Shown piece by piece: positions 8,668 through 16,442 of a DNA stretch of 59,657 nucleotides. Position numbers and translations under genes: made by a program. The notes beneath the pieces were generated by a model that had not been told where the DNA came from, searched no databases, and saw only the letters and a list, made by a program, of their open reading frames with translations. The DNA comes from an uncultured Burkholderiales bacterium (lineage in GTDB: Bacteria; Pseudomonadota; Gammaproteobacteria; Burkholderiales; Burkholderiaceae_C): assembly GCA_937871935.1 (NCBI GenBank), contig CALMQI010000208.1, positions 1-59,657 on the forward strand, written 5' to 3'. Positions within the stretch are counted from its first letter, which is position 1, and the number at the start of each line of letters is the position of its first letter.

Positions 8668-9456
8668 TCAGCCCGGTGTGCTCAGCCCGCCGTTGACGCT
8701 CAGCGTCTGGCCGGTGATGGCATCCGACTCCTGGCCGGCGAAAAACGCTGCGGCCTGCGCGATGTCGGCGCAGTGCACCGGAAACAGCATACGCTTTCTC
8801 AGGTTGTCGATCATCCCTGGGCCGTGCGCACCGGCCAGTGCCGGCGAGCCGCCGCCCCAACGCGGCTCGGCGTCCCAGATGTAGCTCATCGCCACGGCGT
8901 TGATGCGGATGCCGTCGCGCCCGAGTTCGCGCGCCAGCACGCGGCACATCTGCATCATGCCGCCCGTGGCGCCACCGATGAAGGATTCGCCCACCGTGGC
9001 CACGCGCCCGGCATCGGTGCCGATGGCCACGATCTTGCCGTAGCGTTGCGTGCGCATCGCCGCCGCCGCGGCCTGGATGGCGTGCGCGCGGGTCAGCCAG
9101 TGCGAACGGATGTAGGTCTCGAAGTCGGCGCCTTCCATCTCCATGAACAATTTGAAGGCCAGAGAGTCGCTGCTGGCGCCGGCGCCGCTGGCCACCAGCA
9201 CGTCGAGCCGGCCGTGGCGCTGCACGATGCGCCCGACCATCGCCTGCACCGCCTCGCGGTCCGTCAGGTCGGCGGCTTCGAATTCGGCGCGGCCACCGGC
9301 GCTGTGGATCTCGTCGACCACGGCCTGGCCGCTGGCGGCGTTGCGGCCGTTGACGACCACCAGGGCGCCGCGCTGCGCCAGTTCCTGCGCCGCGGCGCGG
9401 CCGATGTAGGCCGTGGCGCCGGTGACGAGGGCAATTCGATCTTGAAGCGTTTTCAT
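8668..9456 (-). CDS. SDR-family protein lacking the YxxxK dyad
   Basis: A 262-residue short-chain dehydrogenase/reductase fold protein starting MKTLQDRIALVTG (ATG at 9456; the longer upstream frame is unlikely). The nucleotide loop is TGATAYIG rather than TGxxxGxG, so one glycine is a tyrosine. Lining up the ARELGRDGIRINAV segment with ordinary SDRs puts IGGAT where YxxxK should be: Tyr becomes Ile and Lys becomes Thr. It ends with the usual ITGQTLSVNGG. It may be a catalytically dead or mechanistically different SDR. It converges with the acyl-CoA synthetase gene (8-bp gap) and is divergent from the thiolase gene, with operator site b between. Confidence 0.87.
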   Translation of the reverse strand: MKTLQDRIALVTGATAYIGRAAAQELAQRGALVVVNGRNAASGQAVVDEIHSAGGRAEFEAADLTDREAVQAMVGRIVQRHGRLDVLVASGAGASSDSLAFKLFMEMEGADFETYIRSHWLTRAHAIQAAAAAMRTQRYGKIVAIGTDAGRVATVGESFIGGATGGMMQMCRVLARELGRDGIRINAVAMSYIWDAEPRWGGGSPALAGAHGPGMIDNLRKRMLFPVHCADIAQAAAFFAGQESDAITGQTLSVNGGLSTPG

Positions 9457-9475
9457 ATTCGTCCTATCGTGTGAC

Positions 9476-9489
9476 CTAACGGTTGTTTG
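9476..9489. promoter_or_regulatory. Palindromic operator site b (CTAAC-GGTT-GTTTG)
   Basis: CTAACGGTTGTTTG lies in the 66-bp gap between the divergent SDR (start 9456) and thiolase (start 9523) genes, where it could control both. It matches the CTAAC-N4-GTTNG pattern with one symmetric half perfect. Binder inferred to be the TetR protein at 39137. Confidence 0.6.
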
Positions 9490-9522
9490 GTTCAATGGCA
9501 ATTCTCAAGGAGTTCGAGGTCG

Positions 9523-10692
9523 ATGGGCAAACCTGAAGCCGTGATCGTCGGTGTCGCCGACGCCCCGTTGAAAGACGGCAAGGTGCTGACGCCGATGTCG
9601 GTGCTGCAACTGCAGGCACTGGCGGCGCGCGATGCGCTGGCCGACGCCGGCATCCCGATGCGTGAGGTTGACGGCCTGCTCACGGCCGGCATGTGGGGGG
9701 TGCCCGGGCCCGGGCAGCTGGCCACCGTCACGCTGTCCGAGTACCTGGGCATCGTGCCGCGTTTCGTCGACGGCACCAACATCGGCGGCTCGGCTTTCGA
9801 GGCCCATGTCGCACACGCGGCCATGGCCATCGAGGCCGGGCGCTGCGAGGTGGCGCTGATCACCTACGGCAGCCTGCAGCGCAGCGAGGCCAGCCGCAAC
9901 CTGGCCGGGCGGCCTTCCGTGCTGACCATGCAGTACGAAACGCCCTGGGGCATGCCCACGCCGGTGGGCGGCTACGCGCTGGCGGCGATGCGCCACATGC
10001 ACGAGTTCGGCACCACCTCGGAACATCTGGCCGAGATTGCCGTGGCCACGCGCAAGTGGGCGGCGCTGAACCCGGGTGCGACGAATCGCGGGCCGCTGTC
10101 GATCGGTGACGTGCTGAAGAGCCCGATGATCTCGGACCCGCTGCACCTGCTCGACGCCTGCCTGGTCACCGACGGCGGCGGCGCCATCGTCATGACCAGC
10201 GCGGCGCACGCCAAGGCGCTGGGCCGCAAGGCCGTGCACGTGCGCGGCTACGGCGAGGCGCACACCCACTGGACGATCGCCGCGATGCCCGACCTGGCGC
10301 GCCTGACGGCCGCCGAGGTGGCCGGACGCCAGGCCTTCGCGATGGCCGGCATCGGCCACGATGCGATCGACGTGGTGGAGCTCTACGACTCGTTCACCAT
10401 CACCGTGCTGCTCACGCTCGAGGCCCTGGGCTTCTGCAAGCGCGGCGAGGGCGGGGCCTTCGTCGCCGGCCAACGCACGGCGCCGGGCGGACCGTTCCCG
10501 CTCAACACCAACGGCGGCGGACTGTCCTACGCCCACCCCGGCATGTACGGCATCTTTTTGCTGATCGAGGCCGTGCGCCAGTTGCGCGGCGAGTGCGGCG
10601 AGCGGCAGATCAAGGACGCCGTCACCGCCCTCGTCCACGGCACCGGCGGCACGCTGTCCAGCGGCGCCACCTGCATCCTCTCCACCCGCTGA
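9523..10692 (+). CDS. Thiolase-family protein (SCP-x/Ltp type)
   Basis: A 389-residue thiolase-superfamily protein of the lipid-transfer-protein/SCP-x group. Seen: GGSAFEAHVAHAAMAIEAGRCEVALI, DAIDVVELYDSFTITVLLTLEALGFC and the terminal NTNGGGLSYAHPGMYGIF region. Start at ATG 9523 (MGKPEAV) is supported by an AAGGAG Shine-Dalgarno sequence about ten bases upstream. The next gene, 15 bp on, encodes a DUF35 zinc-ribbon/OB-fold protein; such pairs act as thiolases or, in steroid side-chain degradation, as Ltp2-type retro-aldolases. Which reaction applies here cannot be decided by eye. First gene of the plus-strand unit under operator site b. Confidence 0.9.
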   Translation: MGKPEAVIVGVADAPLKDGKVLTPMSVLQLQALAARDALADAGIPMREVDGLLTAGMWGVPGPGQLATVTLSEYLGIVPRFVDGTNIGGSAFEAHVAHAAMAIEAGRCEVALITYGSLQRSEASRNLAGRPSVLTMQYETPWGMPTPVGGYALAAMRHMHEFGTTSEHLAEIAVATRKWAALNPGATNRGPLSIGDVLKSPMISDPLHLLDACLVTDGGGAIVMTSAAHAKALGRKAVHVRGYGEAHTHWTIAAMPDLARLTAAEVAGRQAFAMAGIGHDAIDVVELYDSFTITVLLTLEALGFCKRGEGGAFVAGQRTAPGGPFPLNTNGGGLSYAHPGMYGIFLLIEAVRQLRGECGERQIKDAVTALVHGTGGTLSSGATCILSTR

Positions 10693-10707
10693 GCAGCGAC
10701 GACCACC

Positions 10708-11109
10708 ATGTACGAAAAGCCCCTGCCCGTTGTCGATCCCGAAAGCGCACCTTACTGGTCGGCGCTGAAGGACAAGCGCCTGATCCTCAAGCACTGCCGC
10801 GATTGCGGACGGCACCACTTCTACCCGCGCGCGCTGTGCCCGCACTGCCACTCCGACGCGCTCGAATGGTCGGATGCGCGCGGCACCGGCAGCATCTACA
10901 GCTTCACCATCGCCCGGCGCCCGGCCGGCCCGGCCTTCAAGGCCGACGCGCCCTACGTGGTGGCCGTGATCGACCTCGACGAAGGCGCGCGCATGCTGAC
11001 CAACATCGTCATCGACGATGTCGAGGCGGTGCGCATCGGCCAGCGCGTGGCGGTGCATTTCGACGCCGTCACCGACGACATCACGCTGCCCAAGTTCAAG
11101 CTGGCCTGA
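10708..11109 (+). CDS. Zn-ribbon/OB-fold DUF35 protein
   Basis: A 133-residue DUF35 protein. The N-terminal zinc ribbon is CRDCGRHHFYPRALCPHC (two C-x2-C knuckles), followed by the OB-fold (GTGSIYSFTIARRP, then VAVIDLDEGARMLTNI). Members bind acyl-CoA thiolases or aldolases as partner subunits, and the gene directly follows the thiolase gene and precedes an ACAD (14 bp). A complex of the thiolase-like protein with this one is therefore likely. Confidence 0.9.
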   Translation: MYEKPLPVVDPESAPYWSALKDKRLILKHCRDCGRHHFYPRALCPHCHSDALEWSDARGTGSIYSFTIARRPAGPAFKADAPYVVAVIDLDEGARMLTNIVIDDVEAVRIGQRVAVHFDAVTDDITLPKFKLA

Positions 11110-11123
11110 CCCGGCGCGCCTGC

Positions 11124-12356
11124 ATGAACTTCGACATCGACCCCGACACCACGGCCATCGCCGAGGCCGTGCTGCGTTTCATCGAGCGCGAGGTGCTGCC
11201 GCTGGAGGCCCGCCACCAGGCCGTGCTCGGCAGCGAGCGCACCCTGTTCCAGGCCGACGGCCGCTACGTGCCCGAGGCGCTGGCGCTGCGCCGCCAGGTG
11301 CGCATGCGCTCGGCCGAACTCGGTTACTACAACCTGTTCGGCGACGAGAAGCTGGGCGGCGCCGGCCAGGGCGCGCAGGTGATGGCCCATGTGCAGGAGT
11401 CCATCAACCACCGCTTCGGTCCGGGGCGGCCGCTGATCCAGACCGTGGTGCTGCCGTCGCCCTTCACCAACGGCCTGTCGCCGGTGCTGCGCCACCTGGA
11501 CGCCGGCGTCTTCGAGCGCTACCGCGACGGCATCACCAGCGGCGACAAGACGCTGTGCTTTGCGCTCAGCGAGCCCGATGCCGGCTCCGACGTGTTCGCC
11601 ATGAAAGCCCGCGCCGTGCGCGAGGGCGAGCACTGGGTGCTCAATGGCACCAAGCAGTGGATCACCAACTCGCCGTATGCCGACCACGCCATGGTGTTCG
11701 CGCTGACCGACCTCGAGGCAGCGGCGCAGCACAAGGGCGGCGTCACCGGTTTCTTCGTCGACACGCGCACGCCGGGCTTCTCGGTGCCGCGCCTGATCAA
11801 CACCGTCGGCCACCTCGGCGGCGAGACCGGCGTGGTGGCGCTGGACAACGTGCGCGTGCGCGACGACCACCGGCTGGGCGCCGTCGGCCGCGGCCTGGCG
11901 GTGGCGATGGACGGCGTGAACGCCGGGCGCATGGGCATGGCCGCCACCTGCCTGGGCCTGGCGCGCTGGGCGCTGGACCAGGCCATCGAATACGCCAAGG
12001 TGCGCAAGACCTCGGGCGTGCCGATCGCCGAGCATCAGGCGGTGCAGTTCATGCTGGCCGACAGCGCCATGGACATCTACGCCGCCAAGTCGATGATCCA
12101 GAACTGCGCCTGGCGCATCGACCAGGGTCTGCCGGCCACCGCGCAGGTCAGCATGGTCAAGGCCTTCTCCACCGAGATGCTGGGCCGGGTGATGGACCGC
12201 AGCATCCAGGTGCACGGCGCGATGGGCCTGACCAACGAACTGCGCATCGAGGAAGGCTACCGCTTCGCTCGCGTGATGCGCATCCCCGACGGCACCGCCG
12301 AGATCCAGCGCCGCACCATCGCCCGCCAGTTGCTGGCCGGGCGCGACGCGCTGTAG
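11124..12356 (+). CDS. Acyl-CoA dehydrogenase
   Basis: A 410-residue ACAD starting MNFDIDPDTTAIAEAV (ATG 11124). Domains: N-terminal helices with GDEKLGGAGQGAQ, central domain with CFALSEPDAGSDVFAMKA and GTKQWITNSPYADHAMVF, C-terminal helices with VPIAEHQAVQFMLADSAMDIYAA and QVHGAMGLTNELRIEEGYRFAR. The late arginine-rich motif DGTAEIQRRTIARQLL matches medium/short-chain or aryl-type ACADs. Third gene of the thiolase-DUF35-ACAD unit. Needs FAD, and ETF as acceptor. Confidence 0.92.
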   Translation: MNFDIDPDTTAIAEAVLRFIEREVLPLEARHQAVLGSERTLFQADGRYVPEALALRRQVRMRSAELGYYNLFGDEKLGGAGQGAQVMAHVQESINHRFGPGRPLIQTVVLPSPFTNGLSPVLRHLDAGVFERYRDGITSGDKTLCFALSEPDAGSDVFAMKARAVREGEHWVLNGTKQWITNSPYADHAMVFALTDLEAAAQHKGGVTGFFVDTRTPGFSVPRLINTVGHLGGETGVVALDNVRVRDDHRLGAVGRGLAVAMDGVNAGRMGMAATCLGLARWALDQAIEYAKVRKTSGVPIAEHQAVQFMLADSAMDIYAAKSMIQNCAWRIDQGLPATAQVSMVKAFSTEMLGRVMDRSIQVHGAMGLTNELRIEEGYRFARVMRIPDGTAEIQRRTIARQLLAGRDAL

Positions 12357-12398
12357 GCGGCGCTCGCCGAACGCCGTCTCGAAACGGTAGGTCCCACA

Positions 12399-14318
12399 TT
12401 GAGCGACAAGGTGCCGGAACTGGTCAGGGTGTTTGCCAGCACCACGTCGCTGCTGAACGAAGCGGCGGTACTGATCGAGTTGCCTTCGCGCCGCCTGGTC
12501 CAGGTCAATCGGGTGTTCTTCGAGACGCTGGCCTACGCGCCGCATGAGGTGATCGGCAGCACGCCCCAGCAAGGCGGCTGGTGGCCCGACGTCGCCGTGA
12601 TGGAGCAGTTCATCACCGACGCGGCCGCCGGCGGCGTGGCGGAGCACGTGATCGCCGTACGGACGCGCGAAGGCAGCAGCCTGCGCTCGTCGGCCCGTGC
12701 CACGGTGCTGGATGCCAGCGGCGGGCCCAGCTACCTACAGCTCATCACCTGCCGGCGCCGCGACATCGGGCCGGTGCGGATGGAGCACGAGCTGATGTTC
12801 AAGCAGGTGCCCGTGGGCGTGGCGCTGACCCGCAACCGCACTTTCGTCCACACCAACCCGGCCTTCGACCGCATCTTCGGCTGGGTGCCGGGCCGCCTGG
12901 CCGGGCAGCCCGGCCGCGCGGTGTGGTCCAGCGACGAGCTCTACGCGGACATCGGGCGCCGCATCGGCCCGGGCCTGGCCCGCGGTGAGCCGGTGGAACT
13001 GGAGTTGCCCGACATGGTCCGGCCCGACGGCACCACGCGTGCGCTGCGCCTGCTGGCCCAGGCGGTGGAGCCCGAGCGCGGCGCCGACGGCGGGACGCTG
13101 TGGATCTGCGAGGACATCACCGAGCGCATGCAGTTGACGCGCCGCCTCGAGGAGTCCCGCAACCGCGCCGAACAGGCCAGTCGCGCCAAGAGCCAGTTCC
13201 TGGCCAACATGAGCCATGAACTGCGCACGCCGCTGAACGCGTTGCTGGGTCTGGCGCGCCTGCTGCAGCAGGGCGCGGGCAGCCGGCAGCGTCGGCGCGA
13301 GTACCTCGACCTGATGGCCGACAGCGCCCAGAGCCTGTCGTCCATCGTCTCCGACATTCTCGACCTCTCCAAGATCGAGGCGGGGCGGCTCGACATCGAA
13401 GTGACGCCCATGGACCTGCACCACCTGGCGCGCTCGCTGCACCGCTCGTTCAGCGTTCTGTCACGCGCGAGCGAACTCGACTTCGGCCTCCACATCGACC
13501 CTGGGGTGCCCGAGGTGGTCGAGGGCGACCCGCTGCGGGTGCGCCAGATCCTGGCCAACTTCATCAACAACGCGCTGAAGTTCACGGCCACGGGCTCGGT
13601 GCAGATCCGCATCGAGCGTGCTGCCGGGTCGAAGGTGCGGCTGGCGGTACACGACACCGGACCAGGCTTTGATAACGTGACCCATCAACGGCTGTTCATG
13701 CCGTTCACCCAAGCCGACGATTCCACCACGCGGCGCTTCGGCGGCACAGGCTTGGGTCTGTCCATCTGCCGCGAACTGGCCGCACTCATGGGCGGTGCCG
13801 TGGGCGCAGACAGCGTGCCCGGGCAGGGCAGTGTCTTCTGGGCCGAGTTGCCCTTGCCGCCGTCTGCGCACCAGCCTTCGGCATCCGACTTCGCCGGGCT
13901 CGACACCGCCGCACTCGGCGACCTGAACGTTCTGGTAGTGGAGGACAACGACGTCAACATGATGATCTGCGTGGCCCTGCTTGAGCAGCGCGGCGCGCGT
14001 GTCGTCCAGGCGGCAGACGGCCGGCTGGCGGTGCAGGCTGTCAGGGAGCAAGCTGCGCACGGGCGAGCCATCGATCTGGTGCTGATGGACCTGCAGATGC
14101 CCGTGATGGGGGGGCTGGAGGCAACGCGGTTGCTGCGTGTGGAGCACAGCCGGCTCGAGCTGCCGATCATCGGCTTGTCGGCTGCGGCCTTTGCCTCCGA
14201 GCGGGCCGATGCCTTGGCTGCAGGCATGAACGACTTCGTTGTCAAGCCGATCGAGCCGCGCAAGCTCGAGCGGGCGATTCTTCGCGCAGTGGCAGCGCGC
14301 ATGGAGGTTTTGCGATGA
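12399..14318 (+). CDS. Hybrid sensor histidine kinase (PAS-PAS-HisKA-HATPase-REC)
   Basis: A 639-residue soluble hybrid kinase with a TTG start, since no ATG fits. Two PAS-like regions come first (about 20-110 and 130-240; the second includes NPAFDRIFGWVPG). Then the H-box FLANMSHELRTPLNALLG (His273), the N-box NFINNALKF, G-boxes DTGPGF and GGTGLGLSI, and a C-terminal receiver with VLVVEDNDVNMM and the phospho-acceptor Asp564 in LMDLQMP. There are no membrane segments, so a cytoplasmic signal is sensed, plausibly the pathway substrate through PAS. No separate output regulator lies beside it. Its stop overlaps the dioxygenase start (ATGA at 14315), an unusual coupling of a kinase with a catabolic enzyme. 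Confidence 0.93.
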   Translation: MSDKVPELVRVFASTTSLLNEAAVLIELPSRRLVQVNRVFFETLAYAPHEVIGSTPQQGGWWPDVAVMEQFITDAAAGGVAEHVIAVRTREGSSLRSSARATVLDASGGPSYLQLITCRRRDIGPVRMEHELMFKQVPVGVALTRNRTFVHTNPAFDRIFGWVPGRLAGQPGRAVWSSDELYADIGRRIGPGLARGEPVELELPDMVRPDGTTRALRLLAQAVEPERGADGGTLWICEDITERMQLTRRLEESRNRAEQASRAKSQFLANMSHELRTPLNALLGLARLLQQGAGSRQRRREYLDLMADSAQSLSSIVSDILDLSKIEAGRLDIEVTPMDLHHLARSLHRSFSVLSRASELDFGLHIDPGVPEVVEGDPLRVRQILANFINNALKFTATGSVQIRIERAAGSKVRLAVHDTGPGFDNVTHQRLFMPFTQADDSTTRRFGGTGLGLSICRELAALMGGAVGADSVPGQGSVFWAELPLPPSAHQPSASDFAGLDTAALGDLNVLVVEDNDVNMMICVALLEQRGARVVQAADGRLAVQAVREQAAHGRAIDLVLMDLQMPVMGGLEATRLLRVEHSRLELPIIGLSAAAFASERADALAAGMNDFVVKPIEPRKLERAILRAVAARMEVLR

Positions 14319-15157
14319 ATGCAGCAGCAATTCGTGTGGCCCGCCTGGCCGGCGCAGTCGGCGCCGAGATCTCGGGCATCGATCTGCGTGAACCCCTGCC
14401 TGCCGAACAGCGCGCTGCGGTGCGCCGCATCTGGCTGGAGAACGGCGTCGTGTTCCTGCGCGACCAGCAACTGACGCCGGACCAGTTCATGGCCTTTGCC
14501 CAGGCCATCGGCACACCGGTGGAGTACCCCTTCGTCAACGGCATCGCCGGCTACCCCAAGATCATCGAAGTCAAGAAGCTCGAGCACGAGAAGGTCAACT
14601 TCGGCGGTGTCTGGCACACCGACACGGCCTACCTCGAGCGGCCCCCGATGGCCACGCTGCTGCTGGCGCGCGAGGTGCCGCCGCAGGGCGGAGACACCAT
14701 GTTTGCCAGCCAGGTGGCGGCCTACGAGGCCTTGTCCGAGGGCATGAAGAGGCTGCTTGCGACCTTGGGCTGCGTGAACACTTCCGACAAGGCCGACGCC
14801 TCGCGCACCCGTGAAGACCGCATCGCAGAAGGTGGCCGCAGCGAGCGGCGCAGCTACGAGGCCGTGCACCCGGCGGTGCGCGTGCACCCCGAGACCGGCC
14901 AGCGCACGCTGTACATGAACGCCGGCCACACGGTGCGATTTGCCGGCATGACCGAAGCCGAGAGCGCGCCGCTACTCGACTTCCTGTTCGAGCATCAGAA
15001 GAAGGAGGAGTTCACCTGCCGCTTTCGCTGGCAGGCAGGCTCGCTCGCCTTGTGGGACAACCGCTGTGTGCAGCACTACCCAATCAACGACTATCACGGG
15101 CACCGTCGCGTGATGCACCGCATCACGCTGGCGGGCGATGTGCCGCGCGGCCCATGA
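14315..15157 (+). CDS. TauD/TfdA-family Fe(II)/2-oxoglutarate dioxygenase
   Basis: A 280-residue alpha-ketoglutarate-dependent dioxygenase. The metal ligands are visible as the H-x-D of GVWHTDTAYLERPP and the distal His in NRCVQHYPINDYHGHRR, followed by the 2-oxoglutarate-binding Arg in the same stretch. The family hydroxylates taurine, 2,4-D, alkylsulfates and many other small molecules using O2 and 2-oxoglutarate. The ATG overlaps the stop of the histidine kinase gene. It ends 12 bp before the convergent hydrolase gene. Substrate unknown; hydroxylation of a pathway intermediate is inference. Confidence 0.9.
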   Translation: MNAAAIRVARLAGAVGAEISGIDLREPLPAEQRAAVRRIWLENGVVFLRDQQLTPDQFMAFAQAIGTPVEYPFVNGIAGYPKIIEVKKLEHEKVNFGGVWHTDTAYLERPPMATLLLAREVPPQGGDTMFASQVAAYEALSEGMKRLLATLGCVNTSDKADASRTREDRIAEGGRSERRSYEAVHPAVRVHPETGQRTLYMNAGHTVRFAGMTEAESAPLLDFLFEHQKKEEFTCRFRWQAGSLALWDNRCVQHYPINDYHGHRRVMHRITLAGDVPRGP

Positions 15158-15169
15158 AGGCCAGCGCAA

Positions 15170-15943
15170 TCAGCTCGCCGCGGCCAGCACGCGCTGCAGT
15201 GCAGCCAGAACCGCAGCACGTGCCTTGTGCTGCGGATCATGTCCGATCCCGGGCAACGCACTAAGCTCCAGCGGCATCGTGCCGTGGCTGACCAGGGCAC
15301 TGGCACTCGGGCGCCAACCGTAGTCATCGGCCTGGCCGAAAATCGCCGCCACCGGGCAGCGCACCGCGGCAATCTGTTCGGCCATCGACCACTGCACCGC
15401 ATCGTCGGTCGACCAGGGCCCGTGCCAGCCCCAGAACATGGCATCCGTCTTGTCGCCGTGGTGGCGCGTCAGGCGTTCGCGCAGCCCGCCGTGCTCGAAG
15501 GCCTGGCGCGCGGCGTCCATGCCGCGCACCATGTGCAGATCCAGCGCGATGGTGGGCGAGCAGGCGCAGACTCCAAGAACCACCTTCGGGTGCGCGGCGG
15601 CCGCCAGCACCGACATGGCGCCGCCGTCGCTGTGGCCGAACAGAAGCGCGCGAGGGATGCCGAAGTGGCGCAGCAGGTCGCCGAACACGGGGCCTGACTC
15701 GTCGAGGCGATAGCTGCGCTCACGGCTGTCGCTCAACGCGTCGGAGCCGCCATAGCCCCAACGGTCGTAGGACAGCACGGGCAGCTGGGTCGTGTCTGCG
15801 ATCACCTGCGGCAGGTCTTTCCAGGTGCTGGTGCAATCCAGGCCGCCGTGCAGCATGACGACGACCGGGCGAGTGCCGTCGACGCGGCCCCAGCTCCAGG
15901 CGCTCAGACGGTGCCCGCCCGCGACAAATTCATGCTGCTGCAT
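15170..15943 (-). CDS. Alpha/beta hydrolase
   Basis: A 257-residue alpha/beta-hydrolase with oxyanion region VMLHGGLDCTSTW, nucleophile elbow FGHSDGGAMS (Ser), strand-6 acid region AIFGQADDYG and catalytic His in LPGIGHDPQ. It shows the haloperoxidase/esterase pattern with no signal peptide. Last gene of the long minus-strand unit that begins at 29979, 21 bp after the MerR gene. Likely an esterase or thioesterase/C-C hydrolase acting on a pathway intermediate. Confidence 0.88.
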   Translation of the reverse strand: MQQHEFVAGGHRLSAWSWGRVDGTRPVVVMLHGGLDCTSTWKDLPQVIADTTQLPVLSYDRWGYGGSDALSDSRERSYRLDESGPVFGDLLRHFGIPRALLFGHSDGGAMSVLAAAAHPKVVLGVCACSPTIALDLHMVRGMDAARQAFEHGGLRERLTRHHGDKTDAMFWGWHGPWSTDDAVQWSMAEQIAAVRCPVAAIFGQADDYGWRPSASALVSHGTMPLELSALPGIGHDPQHKARAAVLAALQRVLAAAS

Positions 15944-15964
15944 CGTGGTCCTTCGGGTGTCGTT

Positions 15965-16426
15965 TCAGGGCCTGTGGGTCGCAGTACCGGCGCGTGCGCA
16001 CAGCCTTCGCGCAATGTCGTCGCGAATCAGGTGCAACTCCATCAGCATGGCGTCAATGCACTGGCGCCGACGCTCCAGGGCGGCCAAGGCCTGTTCGCCC
16101 TCCAGAACGGTGCCTGCCGACTCGGAGTCGGCACGGGGTGAAGGCAGTCCGTAGAGGCGGAGGTACCGTCGCATCTCGGTCAGCGAGAACCCGATGGCCT
16201 TGAAGCGGAGGATCAGCGTCAGTGCCCGGAACTCGCCGGCACCGTACACGCGTGCACTTCCCACGCGGCGCGGACTGAGCAGCCCGAAGGCCTCGTAGTG
16301 GCGAATCGCTCGCAATGAGATTCCGAACCGACGGCAGGTCTCGAAGATGCCAAGGCACGCGGCCGGGCCGCCTGTCGATGCGGACTCCAAGCTCTTCGCG
16401 GCGCGTCGTCCGGCCGGAACTGGCAT
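15965..16426 (-). CDS. MerR-family transcriptional regulator
   Basis: A 153-residue MerR-type regulator. The winged HTH starts near residue 28 with FETCRRFGISLRAIRHYEAFGLLSP and continues RVYGAGEFRALTLILRFKAIGFSLTEMRRYL. A helical dimerisation segment follows (GEQALAALERRRQCIDAMLMEL). There is no cysteine cluster, so it is not a metal sensor. An unusual ~25-residue N-terminal extension precedes the HTH; a later start is possible but no better codon is obvious. It sits 16 bp after an ACAD and 21 bp before a hydrolase, inside the operon. LiuR-like MerR proteins control branched-chain acyl-CoA genes in proteobacteria, which is a plausible analogy. Confidence 0.88.
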   Translation of the reverse strand: MPVPAGRRAAKSLESASTGGPAACLGIFETCRRFGISLRAIRHYEAFGLLSPRRVGSARVYGAGEFRALTLILRFKAIGFSLTEMRRYLRLYGLPSPRADSESAGTVLEGEQALAALERRRQCIDAMLMELHLIRDDIARRLCARAGTATHRP

Positions 16427-16442
16427 GTGCGCGTTGCCGGAC

